From contig NZ_WIAX01000004.1 in the NCBI RefSeq assembly GCF_009467795.1, positions 1 to 64,000 on the forward strand: a DNA stretch of 64,000 nucleotides, given 5' to 3'. The notes beneath the pieces were generated by a model. That model made no database searches and was not told where the DNA came from. It saw nothing but the letters and a program-made list of their open reading frames with translations. Made by a program: the position numbers and the translations under genes. This document shows positions 16,365-24,000 of this stretch, piece by piece (the first letter of the stretch is position 1; each line of letters opens with the position of its first letter). Origin of the DNA: Nesterenkonia halophila. GTDB lineage: Bacteria; Actinomycetota; Actinomycetes; Actinomycetales; Micrococcaceae.

Positions 16365-17798
16365 ATGACGGAGCGGCTGAAGAACTTCATCGACGGCGCG
16401 TTCGTCGACGTGCCGGGCGGCGGCGAGGTCCCGGTGGTGCACCCGGCCACGGGCGAGCAGGTCGCGGTCTCGCCGGTCACGGAGTCCGCCGGCGTCGACG
16501 CCGCGTTCTCCGCGGCGGAGGCGGCGTTCGGCGGATGGTCGACGACGACGCCGGGGGAGCGGCAGCGCTGCCTGCTGCGCCTGGCCGACGCCGTCGAGGC
16601 GGACGCCGACCGGCTCGTCGAGGCCCAGCATCGCAACACCGGACAGCCCAAGGCGATCATCGCCGAGGAGGAGGTGGCCGCCGGGGCGGACCAGCTCCGT
16701 TTCTTCGCCGGGGCCGCCCGGCTGCTCGAGGGGCGCGGCGCCGGAGAGTATATGGAGGGATTCACCTCCTATGTGCGCCGGGAGCCGCTGGGCGTCATCG
16801 CCCAGGTCGCCCCGTGGAACTTCCCGCTGATGATGGCGGTGTGGAAGCTCGGCCCGGCTCTTGCCGCGGGCAACACCGTGGTGCTCAAGCCGGCGGAGAC
16901 GACGCCGGAGTCCACGCTGGTGCTCGCCGAGCTGATCGCCGAGATCTTCCCGGCCGGGGTGGTGAACATCGTCCTGGGCGACGGATCCACCGGTGAGCTG
17001 ATGAGCCGGCATCCGGCGGCGGCGATGGTGGCGCTGACCGGCTCGGTGCGGGCAGGACGTGCTGTGGGTGCCGCGGCGGGCGAGGAGCTGAAGCGGTCGC
17101 ATCTGGAGCTGGGCGGCAAGGCCCCGGCGGTGGTCTTCGCCGATGCGGACCTGCCCGCCGCGGCGAAGCAGCTGGTGGAGTTCGGCACCTTCAACGCCGG
17201 ACAGGACTGCACGGCGGTGACGCGTGTGCTGGTCGAGGAGTCGGCCCATGACGAGCTGGTCGAGCATCTGGTCGCCGCCGCCGAGGCGACGGCCACCGGT
17301 CGGGCGGACGAGTCGCAGAACGACTTCGGGCCGCTGAACAACGCGCGGCACTTCGCCGCGGTGCGCGATCGGGTGGCCGCCGTCCCGGCGCATGCGACAG
17401 TGCGCACCGGCGGTCGGCCCGTCGAGGGGTCGGAGGGCTTCTTCTACGAGCCGACGATCATCACCGGCGTGGCCCAGGACGACGCGCTGGTCCAGGAGGA
17501 GACCTTCGGGCCGGTGCTGACCGTGCAGTCGTTCTCCGATGAGCACGAGGCGCTGCGGCTGGCCAACGGCGTCGACTACGCGCTGGCCTCGAGCGTGTGG
17601 ACCGCCGATCACTCCACGGCGATGCGCGTCTCGCGGGGGCTGGACTTCGGGGCGGTCTGGGTCAACACCCATCTGTTGCTGGTGGCCGAGATGCCCCACG
17701 GCGGGTTCAAGGCCTCCGGGCACGGCAAGGACCTCTCGGTCTATTCGCTGGAGGAGTACACCCGGGTCAAGCACGTGATGCACGCGCTGGACGGCTGA
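16365..17798 (+). CDS. patD: Gamma-aminobutyraldehyde dehydrogenase
   Basis: A 477-residue NAD(P)-dependent aldehyde dehydrogenase that should oxidise 4-aminobutanal, the product of putrescine oxidation, to GABA. Family residues are the PWNFPL segment, the general base Glu in LELGGKAP and the catalytic Cys in FNAGQDCTAVTRV. This last motif and the ending YSLEEYTRVKHVM are typical of the PatD/YdcW branch rather than of betaine aldehyde dehydrogenase. The ATG at 16365 follows CAGGAGG. It is transcribed from its own operator-controlled promoter, with the TetR gene following on the opposite strand. Confidence 0.88.
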   Translation: MTERLKNFIDGAFVDVPGGGEVPVVHPATGEQVAVSPVTESAGVDAAFSAAEAAFGGWSTTTPGERQRCLLRLADAVEADADRLVEAQHRNTGQPKAIIAEEEVAAGADQLRFFAGAARLLEGRGAGEYMEGFTSYVRREPLGVIAQVAPWNFPLMMAVWKLGPALAAGNTVVLKPAETTPESTLVLAELIAEIFPAGVVNIVLGDGSTGELMSRHPAAAMVALTGSVRAGRAVGAAAGEELKRSHLELGGKAPAVVFADADLPAAAKQLVEFGTFNAGQDCTAVTRVLVEESAHDELVEHLVAAAEATATGRADESQNDFGPLNNARHFAAVRDRVAAVPAHATVRTGGRPVEGSEGFFYEPTIITGVAQDDALVQEETFGPVLTVQSFSDEHEALRLANGVDYALASSVWTADHSTAMRVSRGLDFGAVWVNTHLLLVAEMPHGGFKASGHGKDLSVYSLEEYTRVKHVMHALDG

Positions 17799-17816
17799 GG
17801 CCCGCGGACCGGTGCG

Positions 17817-18551
17817 TCAGCGGGAGGGATCTCCTCGCTCGATGCGGCGGCGCAGTCCGTCGATCAGCGCGTCCAGTGTGAGCTCGAAGGCGTGGTCGGC
17901 CACCTCGCGGGCGTCGGATCCGCGGGCGGCCGCGGCCGCGGCGAATCGCGGGGCCAGGTCCGCCCGGTGGCCCGGGTCGAAGATGTCCGCCGGGGCCGAG
18001 GCGTCGTAGGCGGCGCCGAAGACCAGCGCCTCGACGCCGACGATCAGGTCCACAGCCTCCGCCCCCGGCACGCCGGCGTCCTCCAGGGCGCCGGTGACGC
18101 GCTCGTACATCTGCAGCGACTGCGGAGCGTCGGCCACGGGGAGGACCGCCATGATCGGGATGAGCGCGGTGTGGCGGATGTAGCAGTCCCGGTAGGAGCG
18201 CGCCCAGACGCGCAGCGCCTCCGGCCAGTCCAGCGTGTCGAAGCCGGTGCAGTCGATCTGTTCGTTGAGCCGGTCCTGGATGAGCACCAGCACGTCGCGC
18301 TTGGAGCTGACGTGGTTGTAGAGCGCAGATGTGGACACGCCCAGCTCGCGCGCCAGACCGGCCATGGTCAGGGAGCGGTAGTCCCGGGTGCTGACGATCC
18401 GGATCGCTGCGGCGGTGATCGTCGAGCGGGAGAGCACCGGCGAGGACGGTCGGCCGCGGCCGCGCGTGCTGCCGCCCTCCTCGCCGGAGGGCGCGCTCGG
18501 GCTCGAGCTCCGGGCGGCGGCGTCCGACGTCGGGTTCTGCTCCGAGCTCAC
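17817..18551 (-). CDS. TetR-family repressor of the polyamine genes
   Basis: A 244-residue regulator. After a disordered Ser/Pro-rich N-terminus of about 35 residues a helix-turn-helix follows: SRSTITAAAIRIVSTRDYRS then LTMAGLARELGVSTSALYNH and VSSKRDVLV. The rest is helical and resembles the ligand-binding C-terminal domain of TetR-type proteins. It reads GTG as start after GGAGGAC. It lies between the dehydrogenase and oxidase genes, whose promoters carry near-identical AATGA-N7-TCATT palindromes, so it most likely represses both. Putrescine or another pathway intermediate would be the natural inducer; this is inference. Confidence 0.88.
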   Translation of the reverse strand: MSSEQNPTSDAAARSSSPSAPSGEEGGSTRGRGRPSSPVLSRSTITAAAIRIVSTRDYRSLTMAGLARELGVSTSALYNHVSSKRDVLVLIQDRLNEQIDCTGFDTLDWPEALRVWARSYRDCYIRHTALIPIMAVLPVADAPQSLQMYERVTGALEDAGVPGAEAVDLIVGVEALVFGAAYDASAPADIFDPGHRADLAPRFAAAAAARGSDAREVADHAFELTLDALIDGLRRRIERGDPSR

Positions 18552-18664
18552 GTGGTCGTCCTCCGGGGTCTGGTGAAGATGTCAGGCGATGATCCGCCGG
18601 GGTGTCCGGCGAAGCCGGGCGGCGCCTCCACAGTCTAGAAGCAGCCGGTCCGTCCGCGGCGGGG

Positions 18665-18693
18665 TTGACAAGCATCGCGTCGTGCCGCTTAAT
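18665..18693 (+). promoter_or_regulatory. Promoter of the putrescine oxidase gene
   Basis: A perfect TTGACA (18665-18670) is followed after 17 bases by CTTAAT (18688-18693), which matches the -10 consensus at four positions and overlaps the operator at 18691-18707. Confidence 0.65.
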
Positions 18694-18707
18694 GAATATA
18701 GTTCATT
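18691..18707. promoter_or_regulatory. TetR-type operator, copy 2
   Basis: AATGAATATAGTTCATT has the same AATGA-N7-TCATT frame as copy 1 and can be extended at each end (TTAATGAA...TTCATTAA), giving a 19-base palindrome with a short centre. It covers the -10 region of the putrescine oxidase promoter. Confidence 0.75.
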
Positions 18708-18727
18708 AATACGTGAAGGAGAACACA

Positions 18728-20128
18728 GTGTCAGCCACTCGAACCATCGGAAGCGTCGAGAGCCTGGAGCGCGACGTCGTCGTCGTGGGCGCGGGGCCCG
18801 CCGGGCTGCGGGCGGCGCGCGCCCTGGAGCAGGCCGGCCGCAGCGTCGCCGTGCTCGAGGCCCGGGACCGCGTGGGCGGCCGCACCTGGTCGGCGGAGAT
18901 CGACGGCGCCTTCCTGGAGCTCGGCGGCCAGTGGGTCTCGCCCGACCAGACCGAGCTGCTCGGCCTGCTCGAGGAGCTGGGCCTGGAGACCTTCCCGCGG
19001 CACCGTGAGGGGGCCAGCGTCTACCTGGCCCCGGACGGCTCCCGGCATGAGTTCGCCGGCGCGATGTTCCCCGCCGGGGAGGCCGCCGTCGCGGAGATGG
19101 AGCGGATCATCGGGATCCTCGACGAGCTCGCCGCCGCGATGGACCCGGCGCGTCCCTGGGCCCATCCGCAGGCCCGCGCGCTGGACACGGTCACCTTCGC
19201 CGAGTGGCTGCGCGCGCAGACCGACGACGTCGCCGCCCGCGAGAACATCGCGATCTTCCTGGCCGGAGGCATGATCACCAAGCCTGAGCACGCCTTCTCC
19301 GCGCTGCAGGCTGTCCTCATGGCCGCCTCGGCAGGCTCCTTCAGCCACCTGGTCGACGAGGACTTCATCCTCGACCGCCGCGTGATCGGCGGCATGCAGG
19401 GCGTCTCGCAGGCCATGGCCGAGCAGCTCGAGCCCGGCACCGTGCACCTGGAGACCCCGGTGCGCGCCATCGCCCACGACGCCACCGGCGTGACCGTCTG
19501 GTCGGACCGGCTGACCGTCCGCGCCCACCAGGTCATCGTGGCGGTGCCGCCGACGCTCTATTCGCGGATCAGCTTCGAGCCGCCGCTGCCGCTGCTGCAG
19601 CAGCAGATGCACCAGCACCAGTCGATGGGCCTGGTCATCAAGGTCCACGCCGTCTACGACCGCCCCTTCTGGCGGGAGAAGGGCCTCTCCGGCACCGGGT
19701 TCGGCGCCGCGGAGATCTGCCAGGAGGTCTACGACAACACCAACTACGGCGATCCGCGCGGGACGCTGGTCGCGTTCATCTCCGACGAGCAGGCCGACGC
19801 GATGTTCGCCCTGCCCGCGGCCGAGCGGCGAGCGCAGATCCTCGAGTCGCTGGCCCGTCACCTGGGCGGAGAGGCCCGCGAGCCGCTGGTCTACTACGAA
19901 TCGGACTTCGCCTCCGAGGAGTGGACCCGCGGCGCCTACGCGTCCAGCTTCGACGTGGGCGGCATCGTCCGCTACGGCGCGCACCAGCGCGAGCCCGTCG
20001 GACCCCTGCACTGGGCCTGCTCCGACCTGGCCGCCGAGGGCTTCCAGCACGTCGACGGCGCCCTGCGCCAGGGACGCCGCGCCGCCGACGACGTCCTCTC
20101 CCGGATCGCCGAGCCGGCCACCGCCTGA
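18728..20128 (+). CDS. puo: Putrescine oxidase (flavin amine oxidase)
   Basis: A 466-residue FAD enzyme that oxidises putrescine to 4-aminobutanal, ammonia and hydrogen peroxide. The dinucleotide-binding motif VVVGAGPAGLRAARALEQAG and VLEARDRVGGRTWS are at the N-terminus. LGGQWVSPDQTEL, AFSALQAVLMAASAGSFSHL, RVIGGMQGVSQAMAEQL and the C-terminal EGFQHVDGALRQGRRAADD closely follow the actinobacterial putrescine oxidases as I remember them. GTG at 18728 is chosen because AAGGAG lies 6 bases before it; an in-frame GTG at 18713 has no such site. It heads a plus-strand series with usp, an APC permease, agmatine deiminase and an amidase. Confidence 0.92.
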   Translation: MSATRTIGSVESLERDVVVVGAGPAGLRAARALEQAGRSVAVLEARDRVGGRTWSAEIDGAFLELGGQWVSPDQTELLGLLEELGLETFPRHREGASVYLAPDGSRHEFAGAMFPAGEAAVAEMERIIGILDELAAAMDPARPWAHPQARALDTVTFAEWLRAQTDDVAARENIAIFLAGGMITKPEHAFSALQAVLMAASAGSFSHLVDEDFILDRRVIGGMQGVSQAMAEQLEPGTVHLETPVRAIAHDATGVTVWSDRLTVRAHQVIVAVPPTLYSRISFEPPLPLLQQQMHQHQSMGLVIKVHAVYDRPFWREKGLSGTGFGAAEICQEVYDNTNYGDPRGTLVAFISDEQADAMFALPAAERRAQILESLARHLGGEAREPLVYYESDFASEEWTRGAYASSFDVGGIVRYGAHQREPVGPLHWACSDLAAEGFQHVDGALRQGRRAADDVLSRIAEPATA

Positions 20129-20208
20129 CCCGACCCCGCACCAGCCCGGGACGCGACGCCGTCGCCGCCCCGCCGCCATACCGCCGTCACCCTGCCGAGA
20201 GGGAGAGC

Positions 20209-21186
20209 ATGACCCACGACGCCAGCCCCCATCCTGCGCCGCCCGCAGGCTCGCAGCCCGACCCTCGGTCGGATGCTCCGCTGCGCCGGATCGCCGTCGG
20301 CTTCGGCGGCGACGAGCGCAGCCGCGACGCCGTGCGGCTCGGCGCCGCCCTCGCCCGCGCCGCCGGCGCCCGGCTGGACATCGTCCTCATCGTCACGCAG
20401 GACGACCCCTTCACGGCCGTCTACCCGCCGGTGGGCAGCATCTCCGGCATCGTCGCCGACCAGGGAGCCGCCTGGCTCCGCGAGGCCGAGGAGCTGGTCC
20501 CGGCCGACGTCGACGTCACCGCCCTCGTGCGCAGAGGCGCCTCAGTGGCCGAAGGGCTCATCGCCGCCGCCGAGGAGCGCGGCGCCGACCTGCTGGTCAC
20601 CGGCTCCGGCGTCGGCGCCGGCCGCATCACCTCCCATCCGGCCGTGGAGGCGCTGGTGCACAGCTCGCCGATCCCGCTGGCCCTGGCCCCGGCCGGCTAC
20701 ACCGGCACCGACGGCGTCACCGACGTCTTCGCCGCCGTCTCCGGGACCTCGGGCCGCCACCAGGTCGTCGACGCGGCCACGGACTGGGCGGACCAGCTCG
20801 ATGCCGAACTCGTGCACGTCACGCTGCGGGCGGGCGAGTCGGCCCCGCATCCCGACGCCGGCGCCGAGACGAGGGCCGACACCGAGACCGACGCCGCGGA
20901 GCAGACTCCGCGGGCCGTCGTCGCCGTCGGACGGACCCTCGCCCAGGCGGTGCGTCGCGTCGACTGGCCGCAGGGGGCGCTGCTGCTCATGGGCTCCTCC
21001 CGGCTGGCCGGACGACGGCGCCTCTTCCTGGGGACCGTCGCCGCCCGGATCCTGAGCCGGCTGCCGATCCCGATGATCGTCATGCCGCGGCACGAGCACG
21101 AGACCGACCACACCCTCGAGACCGATCACATCGCCCATGCTCCAGGGGACGCCGTCACGGCGCCCCCGGCGGGCACCGCCCGCTGA
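20209..21186 (+). CDS. Universal stress protein, tandem UspA domains
   Basis: A 325-residue cytoplasmic protein with two UspA-like domains (about 25-165 and 170-310). The first starts RRIAVGFGGDERSRDAVRLG and ends with the nucleotide-loop-like LLVTGSGVGAGRITSHPAVE followed by LVHSSPIPLALAP. The second ends LLLMGSSRLAGRRRLFLGTV with LSRLPIPMIVMP, which fits the ATP-binding G-2X-G-9X-G-S/T pattern only loosely. An acidic His-rich tail follows. The ATG follows GAGGGAGAG. Its place between the oxidase and permease genes suggests co-regulation; peroxide made by the oxidase may explain a stress protein here, but this is inference. Confidence 0.85.
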   Translation: MTHDASPHPAPPAGSQPDPRSDAPLRRIAVGFGGDERSRDAVRLGAALARAAGARLDIVLIVTQDDPFTAVYPPVGSISGIVADQGAAWLREAEELVPADVDVTALVRRGASVAEGLIAAAEERGADLLVTGSGVGAGRITSHPAVEALVHSSPIPLALAPAGYTGTDGVTDVFAAVSGTSGRHQVVDAATDWADQLDAELVHVTLRAGESAPHPDAGAETRADTETDAAEQTPRAVVAVGRTLAQAVRRVDWPQGALLLMGSSRLAGRRRLFLGTVAARILSRLPIPMIVMPRHEHETDHTLETDHIAHAPGDAVTAPPAGTAR

Positions 21187-21201
21187 GGGAGGAGAAGGAC
21201 C

Positions 21202-22755
21202 ATGACCCAGCAGACCAGCACCGACCCCCGTTCCGGCCCCGGAGGGGCCGTCGACGGAACGGGCCGCGACACCGACCACAGCAAGGGGCTCAGCCGCGGC
21301 GCGATCGGCGCGCTCGGCGCCGTCGTCATCGGGGTGTCCACGATCGCCCCGGCCTACACGCTCTCCGGCGCCCTCGGCCCGACGGCCTCCGCCGTGGGCG
21401 AGCACCTGCCGGCGGTGCTCATCGTCGGCTTCATCCCGATGATGCTCGTCGCTCTCGGGTACCGCGAGCTCAACCGTGCCATGCCCGACTCCGGCACCAC
21501 CTTCACCTGGGCCTCGAAGGCCTTCGGCCCCTGGATCGGCTGGATGGGCAGCTGGTGCCTGCTCGCGGCGACCATCCTGGTGCTCTCCAACCTCGCCGGC
21601 ATCGCCGTGGACTTCTTCTACCTGGCGCTGAGTCAGCTCGCCGGCGTCGAGCAGATCGCCGAGCTGACGCGCAACGTGCCGGTGAACATCCTCACCTGCC
21701 TGGTCTTCATGGCGGCCGCCGCCTGGATCTCCTGCCGCGGCATGGAGGCGACCAAGACGGTGCAGTACGTGCTGGTCTCGTTCCAGGTGCTGGTGCTCGT
21801 CTGGTTCGCCGTCGCCGCCTTCGGGCACGTCGCCGACGGCACCGCCTTCGACGCCACGCGGCTGTCCTGGGAATGGTTCAACCCGCTCGGCGTCTCCTCC
21901 TTCTCGGCCTTCGCCGCCGGCATCTCGCTGTCGGTGTTCATCTACTGGGGCTGGGACGTGGTGCTGACGATGAACGAGGAGTCCCGCGGCACCACGACGA
22001 CGCCGGGCAGGGCCGCAGTGCTGACGATCCTGGTCGTCGTCGGGCTCTACACGCTGGTCACCCTGGGCACGCTGGCCTACGCCGGCGTCTCGACCGGAGA
22101 GCACGGCCTCGGCAACCCGGAGATCCAGGGCAACGTCTTCGCCGCCCTCTCGGGACCCGTGATGGGCCCCTTTGCGATCCTCATCTCCCTGGCGGTGCTC
22201 TCGTCCTCGGCCTCCTCGCTGCAGTCGACGATGCTCTCCCCGGCGCGCACCATGCTGGCCATGGGCCACTACGGAGCGCTGAGCGAGAAGTACGCCCGGA
22301 TCAGCCCGAAGCACCAGACCCCCGCCTACGCGACGATCGTCGCGGTGCTCATCGCCTCGGTCTTCTACGCGGTGATGCGCGTGGTCTCGGAGAACGTCCT
22401 CTGGGACACCATCACCACGCTGGGGATGATGGTCTGCTTCTACTACGGCGTCACGGCCCTGGCCTGCGTCTGGTATTTCCGTCACGAGGCGACCCGCTCG
22501 GTGCGGGAGTTCCTCTCCAAGCTCGCGGCCCCGCTGGTCGGCGGGGTCCTGCTGCTGATCTTCTTCTTCCAGACCGCCTGGGACTCGATGGACCCGGCCT
22601 ACGGCTCGGGGTCGGAGATCGGGGGAGTCGGGCTGGTCTTCATCCTCGGCGTGCTGATCTTCGTGCTCGGCGTGGCCGCGATGCTCTACCAGCACCGGCG
22701 TCGTCCGGAGTTCTTCCGCCGCCGCTTCGAGACGTCCGAACACCTGACCGTCTGA
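21202..22755 (+). CDS. APC-superfamily amino acid/polyamine permease
   Basis: A 517-residue membrane transporter with about 12 predicted spans after a 30-residue polar N-terminus. The first span carries GVSTIAPAYTLSGALGPTAS, a typical APC unwound-helix region, and LGYRELNRAMPDSGTTFTWA follows as in this family. Position between putrescine oxidase and agmatine deiminase makes putrescine or agmatine the likely cargo. It starts 15 bases after the usp gene behind GAGGAGAAGG. Confidence 0.9.
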   Translation: MTQQTSTDPRSGPGGAVDGTGRDTDHSKGLSRGAIGALGAVVIGVSTIAPAYTLSGALGPTASAVGEHLPAVLIVGFIPMMLVALGYRELNRAMPDSGTTFTWASKAFGPWIGWMGSWCLLAATILVLSNLAGIAVDFFYLALSQLAGVEQIAELTRNVPVNILTCLVFMAAAAWISCRGMEATKTVQYVLVSFQVLVLVWFAVAAFGHVADGTAFDATRLSWEWFNPLGVSSFSAFAAGISLSVFIYWGWDVVLTMNEESRGTTTTPGRAAVLTILVVVGLYTLVTLGTLAYAGVSTGEHGLGNPEIQGNVFAALSGPVMGPFAILISLAVLSSSASSLQSTMLSPARTMLAMGHYGALSEKYARISPKHQTPAYATIVAVLIASVFYAVMRVVSENVLWDTITTLGMMVCFYYGVTALACVWYFRHEATRSVREFLSKLAAPLVGGVLLLIFFFQTAWDSMDPAYGSGSEIGGVGLVFILGVLIFVLGVAAMLYQHRRRPEFFRRRFETSEHLTV

Positions 22756-22878
22756 GCGGCGCGGGCCGCGGCACACTGGTCATCGCCCGGCTCTGCTCGC
22801 GGCGCCGTCGCCCTCCCCGTCCTCGTCCCCGACCTCATCGCGGCACGCACCGTCCCGTGCCGACTGCAGGAGAGCCCC

Positions 22879-24000
22879 ATGACCTCCACCGCCCCGTCCT
22901 CGCCCGCCCCGTCCTCGACGGCCGCCGTCACGGTCATGCCCCCGGAGTGGGCACCGCACGACCGCACCTGGATGGCGTTCCCACCGGCCAACGAGACCTT
23001 CGGCCCGCAGAGCTCGGAGTCCCTGGCCCGGGCACGGCGGGCCTGGACCCGCGTGGCGCGCACCATCGCCGCCGCCGAACCGGTGACTGTGGTGGCCGAC
23101 CCCGCCGACGCCGACGTCGCCCGGCAGTCGCTGGGCGAGGTCGCCGAGATCCTGCCCGTCTGTCTCGACGACGCGTGGATGCGCGACATCGGACTGACCT
23201 TCGTGCACACCGCCGCCGGTGACGTGCTCGGCGTGGACTGGCTCTTCAACGGCTGGGGCGACCAGCCCTGGGCCCCGCACGAGCGGGATGCGCAGGTCGG
23301 CGCCGCGATGGCCGGGCCCGCCGGCGTCGAACGGATCGGCAGTCGGCTGGTCAATGAGGGCGGAGCCTTCCACGTGGACGGCCGCGGCACCGTGCTGCTC
23401 ACTCGCACCGTGCAGTGCGACCCGGACCGCAATCCCGATCTGACCGCCGAACAGATCGAGCAGGAGATCCACGCACGACTGGGCACCCGCCACGCCGTCT
23501 GGTTCCCGCGCGGGCTGACTCGCGACTACGAGGAGTTCGGCACCCGCGGGCACGTCGACATGTTCGCCTGCTTCACGCCGTCCGGCGCGGTGCTGCTGCA
23601 CCGCCAGGACGACCCGGCCCACCCCGACCACGAGGTCACCCGGCAGATGCGCGAGGTGCTGGAGGGCGCGGTCGACGCCGACGGCAGGCCGTTGCGGATC
23701 ATCGACGTGCCGGCCCCGCGCACCCTCCGCGACGAGGGGGAGTTCGTCGACTGGACCTACATCAACCACTACGTCGCCGACGGGGTGGTGGTGCTCTGCA
23801 GCTACGACGACCCGCACGACGAGCAGGCCGCGGCGATCCTCGCCGAGGCCTATCCGGACCGTCGGGTGGAGCTGGTCGACGCCCGCGACATCCTGCGCTT
23901 CGGCGGCGGGATCCACTGCATCACCCAGCAGCAGCCGCGGGCGCGCGGCGCAGAACGCGCGGACGGCGCGGACGGCGCGGACAGCGAGGTGCGGGGATGA
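22879..24000 (+). CDS. aguA: Agmatine deiminase
   Basis: A 373-residue member of the peptidyl-arginine/agmatine deiminase family. It should hydrolyse agmatine to N-carbamoylputrescine and ammonia. Active-site segments are DDAWMRDIG, the His in RGHVDMFACF and the nucleophile Cys347 in GGGIHCITQQQP. Length and the N-terminal MPPEWAPHDRTWMAFP match the family. The C-terminus is a small repeat (ADGADGADSEVRG). It is preceded by a 123-base gap with no clear promoter and overlaps the amidase start by four bases (ATGA), so both enzymes are co-translated. Confidence 0.9.
   Translation: MTSTAPSSPAPSSTAAVTVMPPEWAPHDRTWMAFPPANETFGPQSSESLARARRAWTRVARTIAAAEPVTVVADPADADVARQSLGEVAEILPVCLDDAWMRDIGLTFVHTAAGDVLGVDWLFNGWGDQPWAPHERDAQVGAAMAGPAGVERIGSRLVNEGGAFHVDGRGTVLLTRTVQCDPDRNPDLTAEQIEQEIHARLGTRHAVWFPRGLTRDYEEFGTRGHVDMFACFTPSGAVLLHRQDDPAHPDHEVTRQMREVLEGAVDADGRPLRIIDVPAPRTLRDEGEFVDWTYINHYVADGVVVLCSYDDPHDEQAAAILAEAYPDRRVELVDARDILRFGGGIHCITQQQPRARGAERADGADGADSEVRG

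Noticed and set aside
16365-17798. Betaine aldehyde dehydrogenase
   Set aside because: FNAGQDCTAVTRV and the ending EEYTRVKHVM favour the aminobutyraldehyde branch, and the neighbours are polyamine genes, not choline genes.
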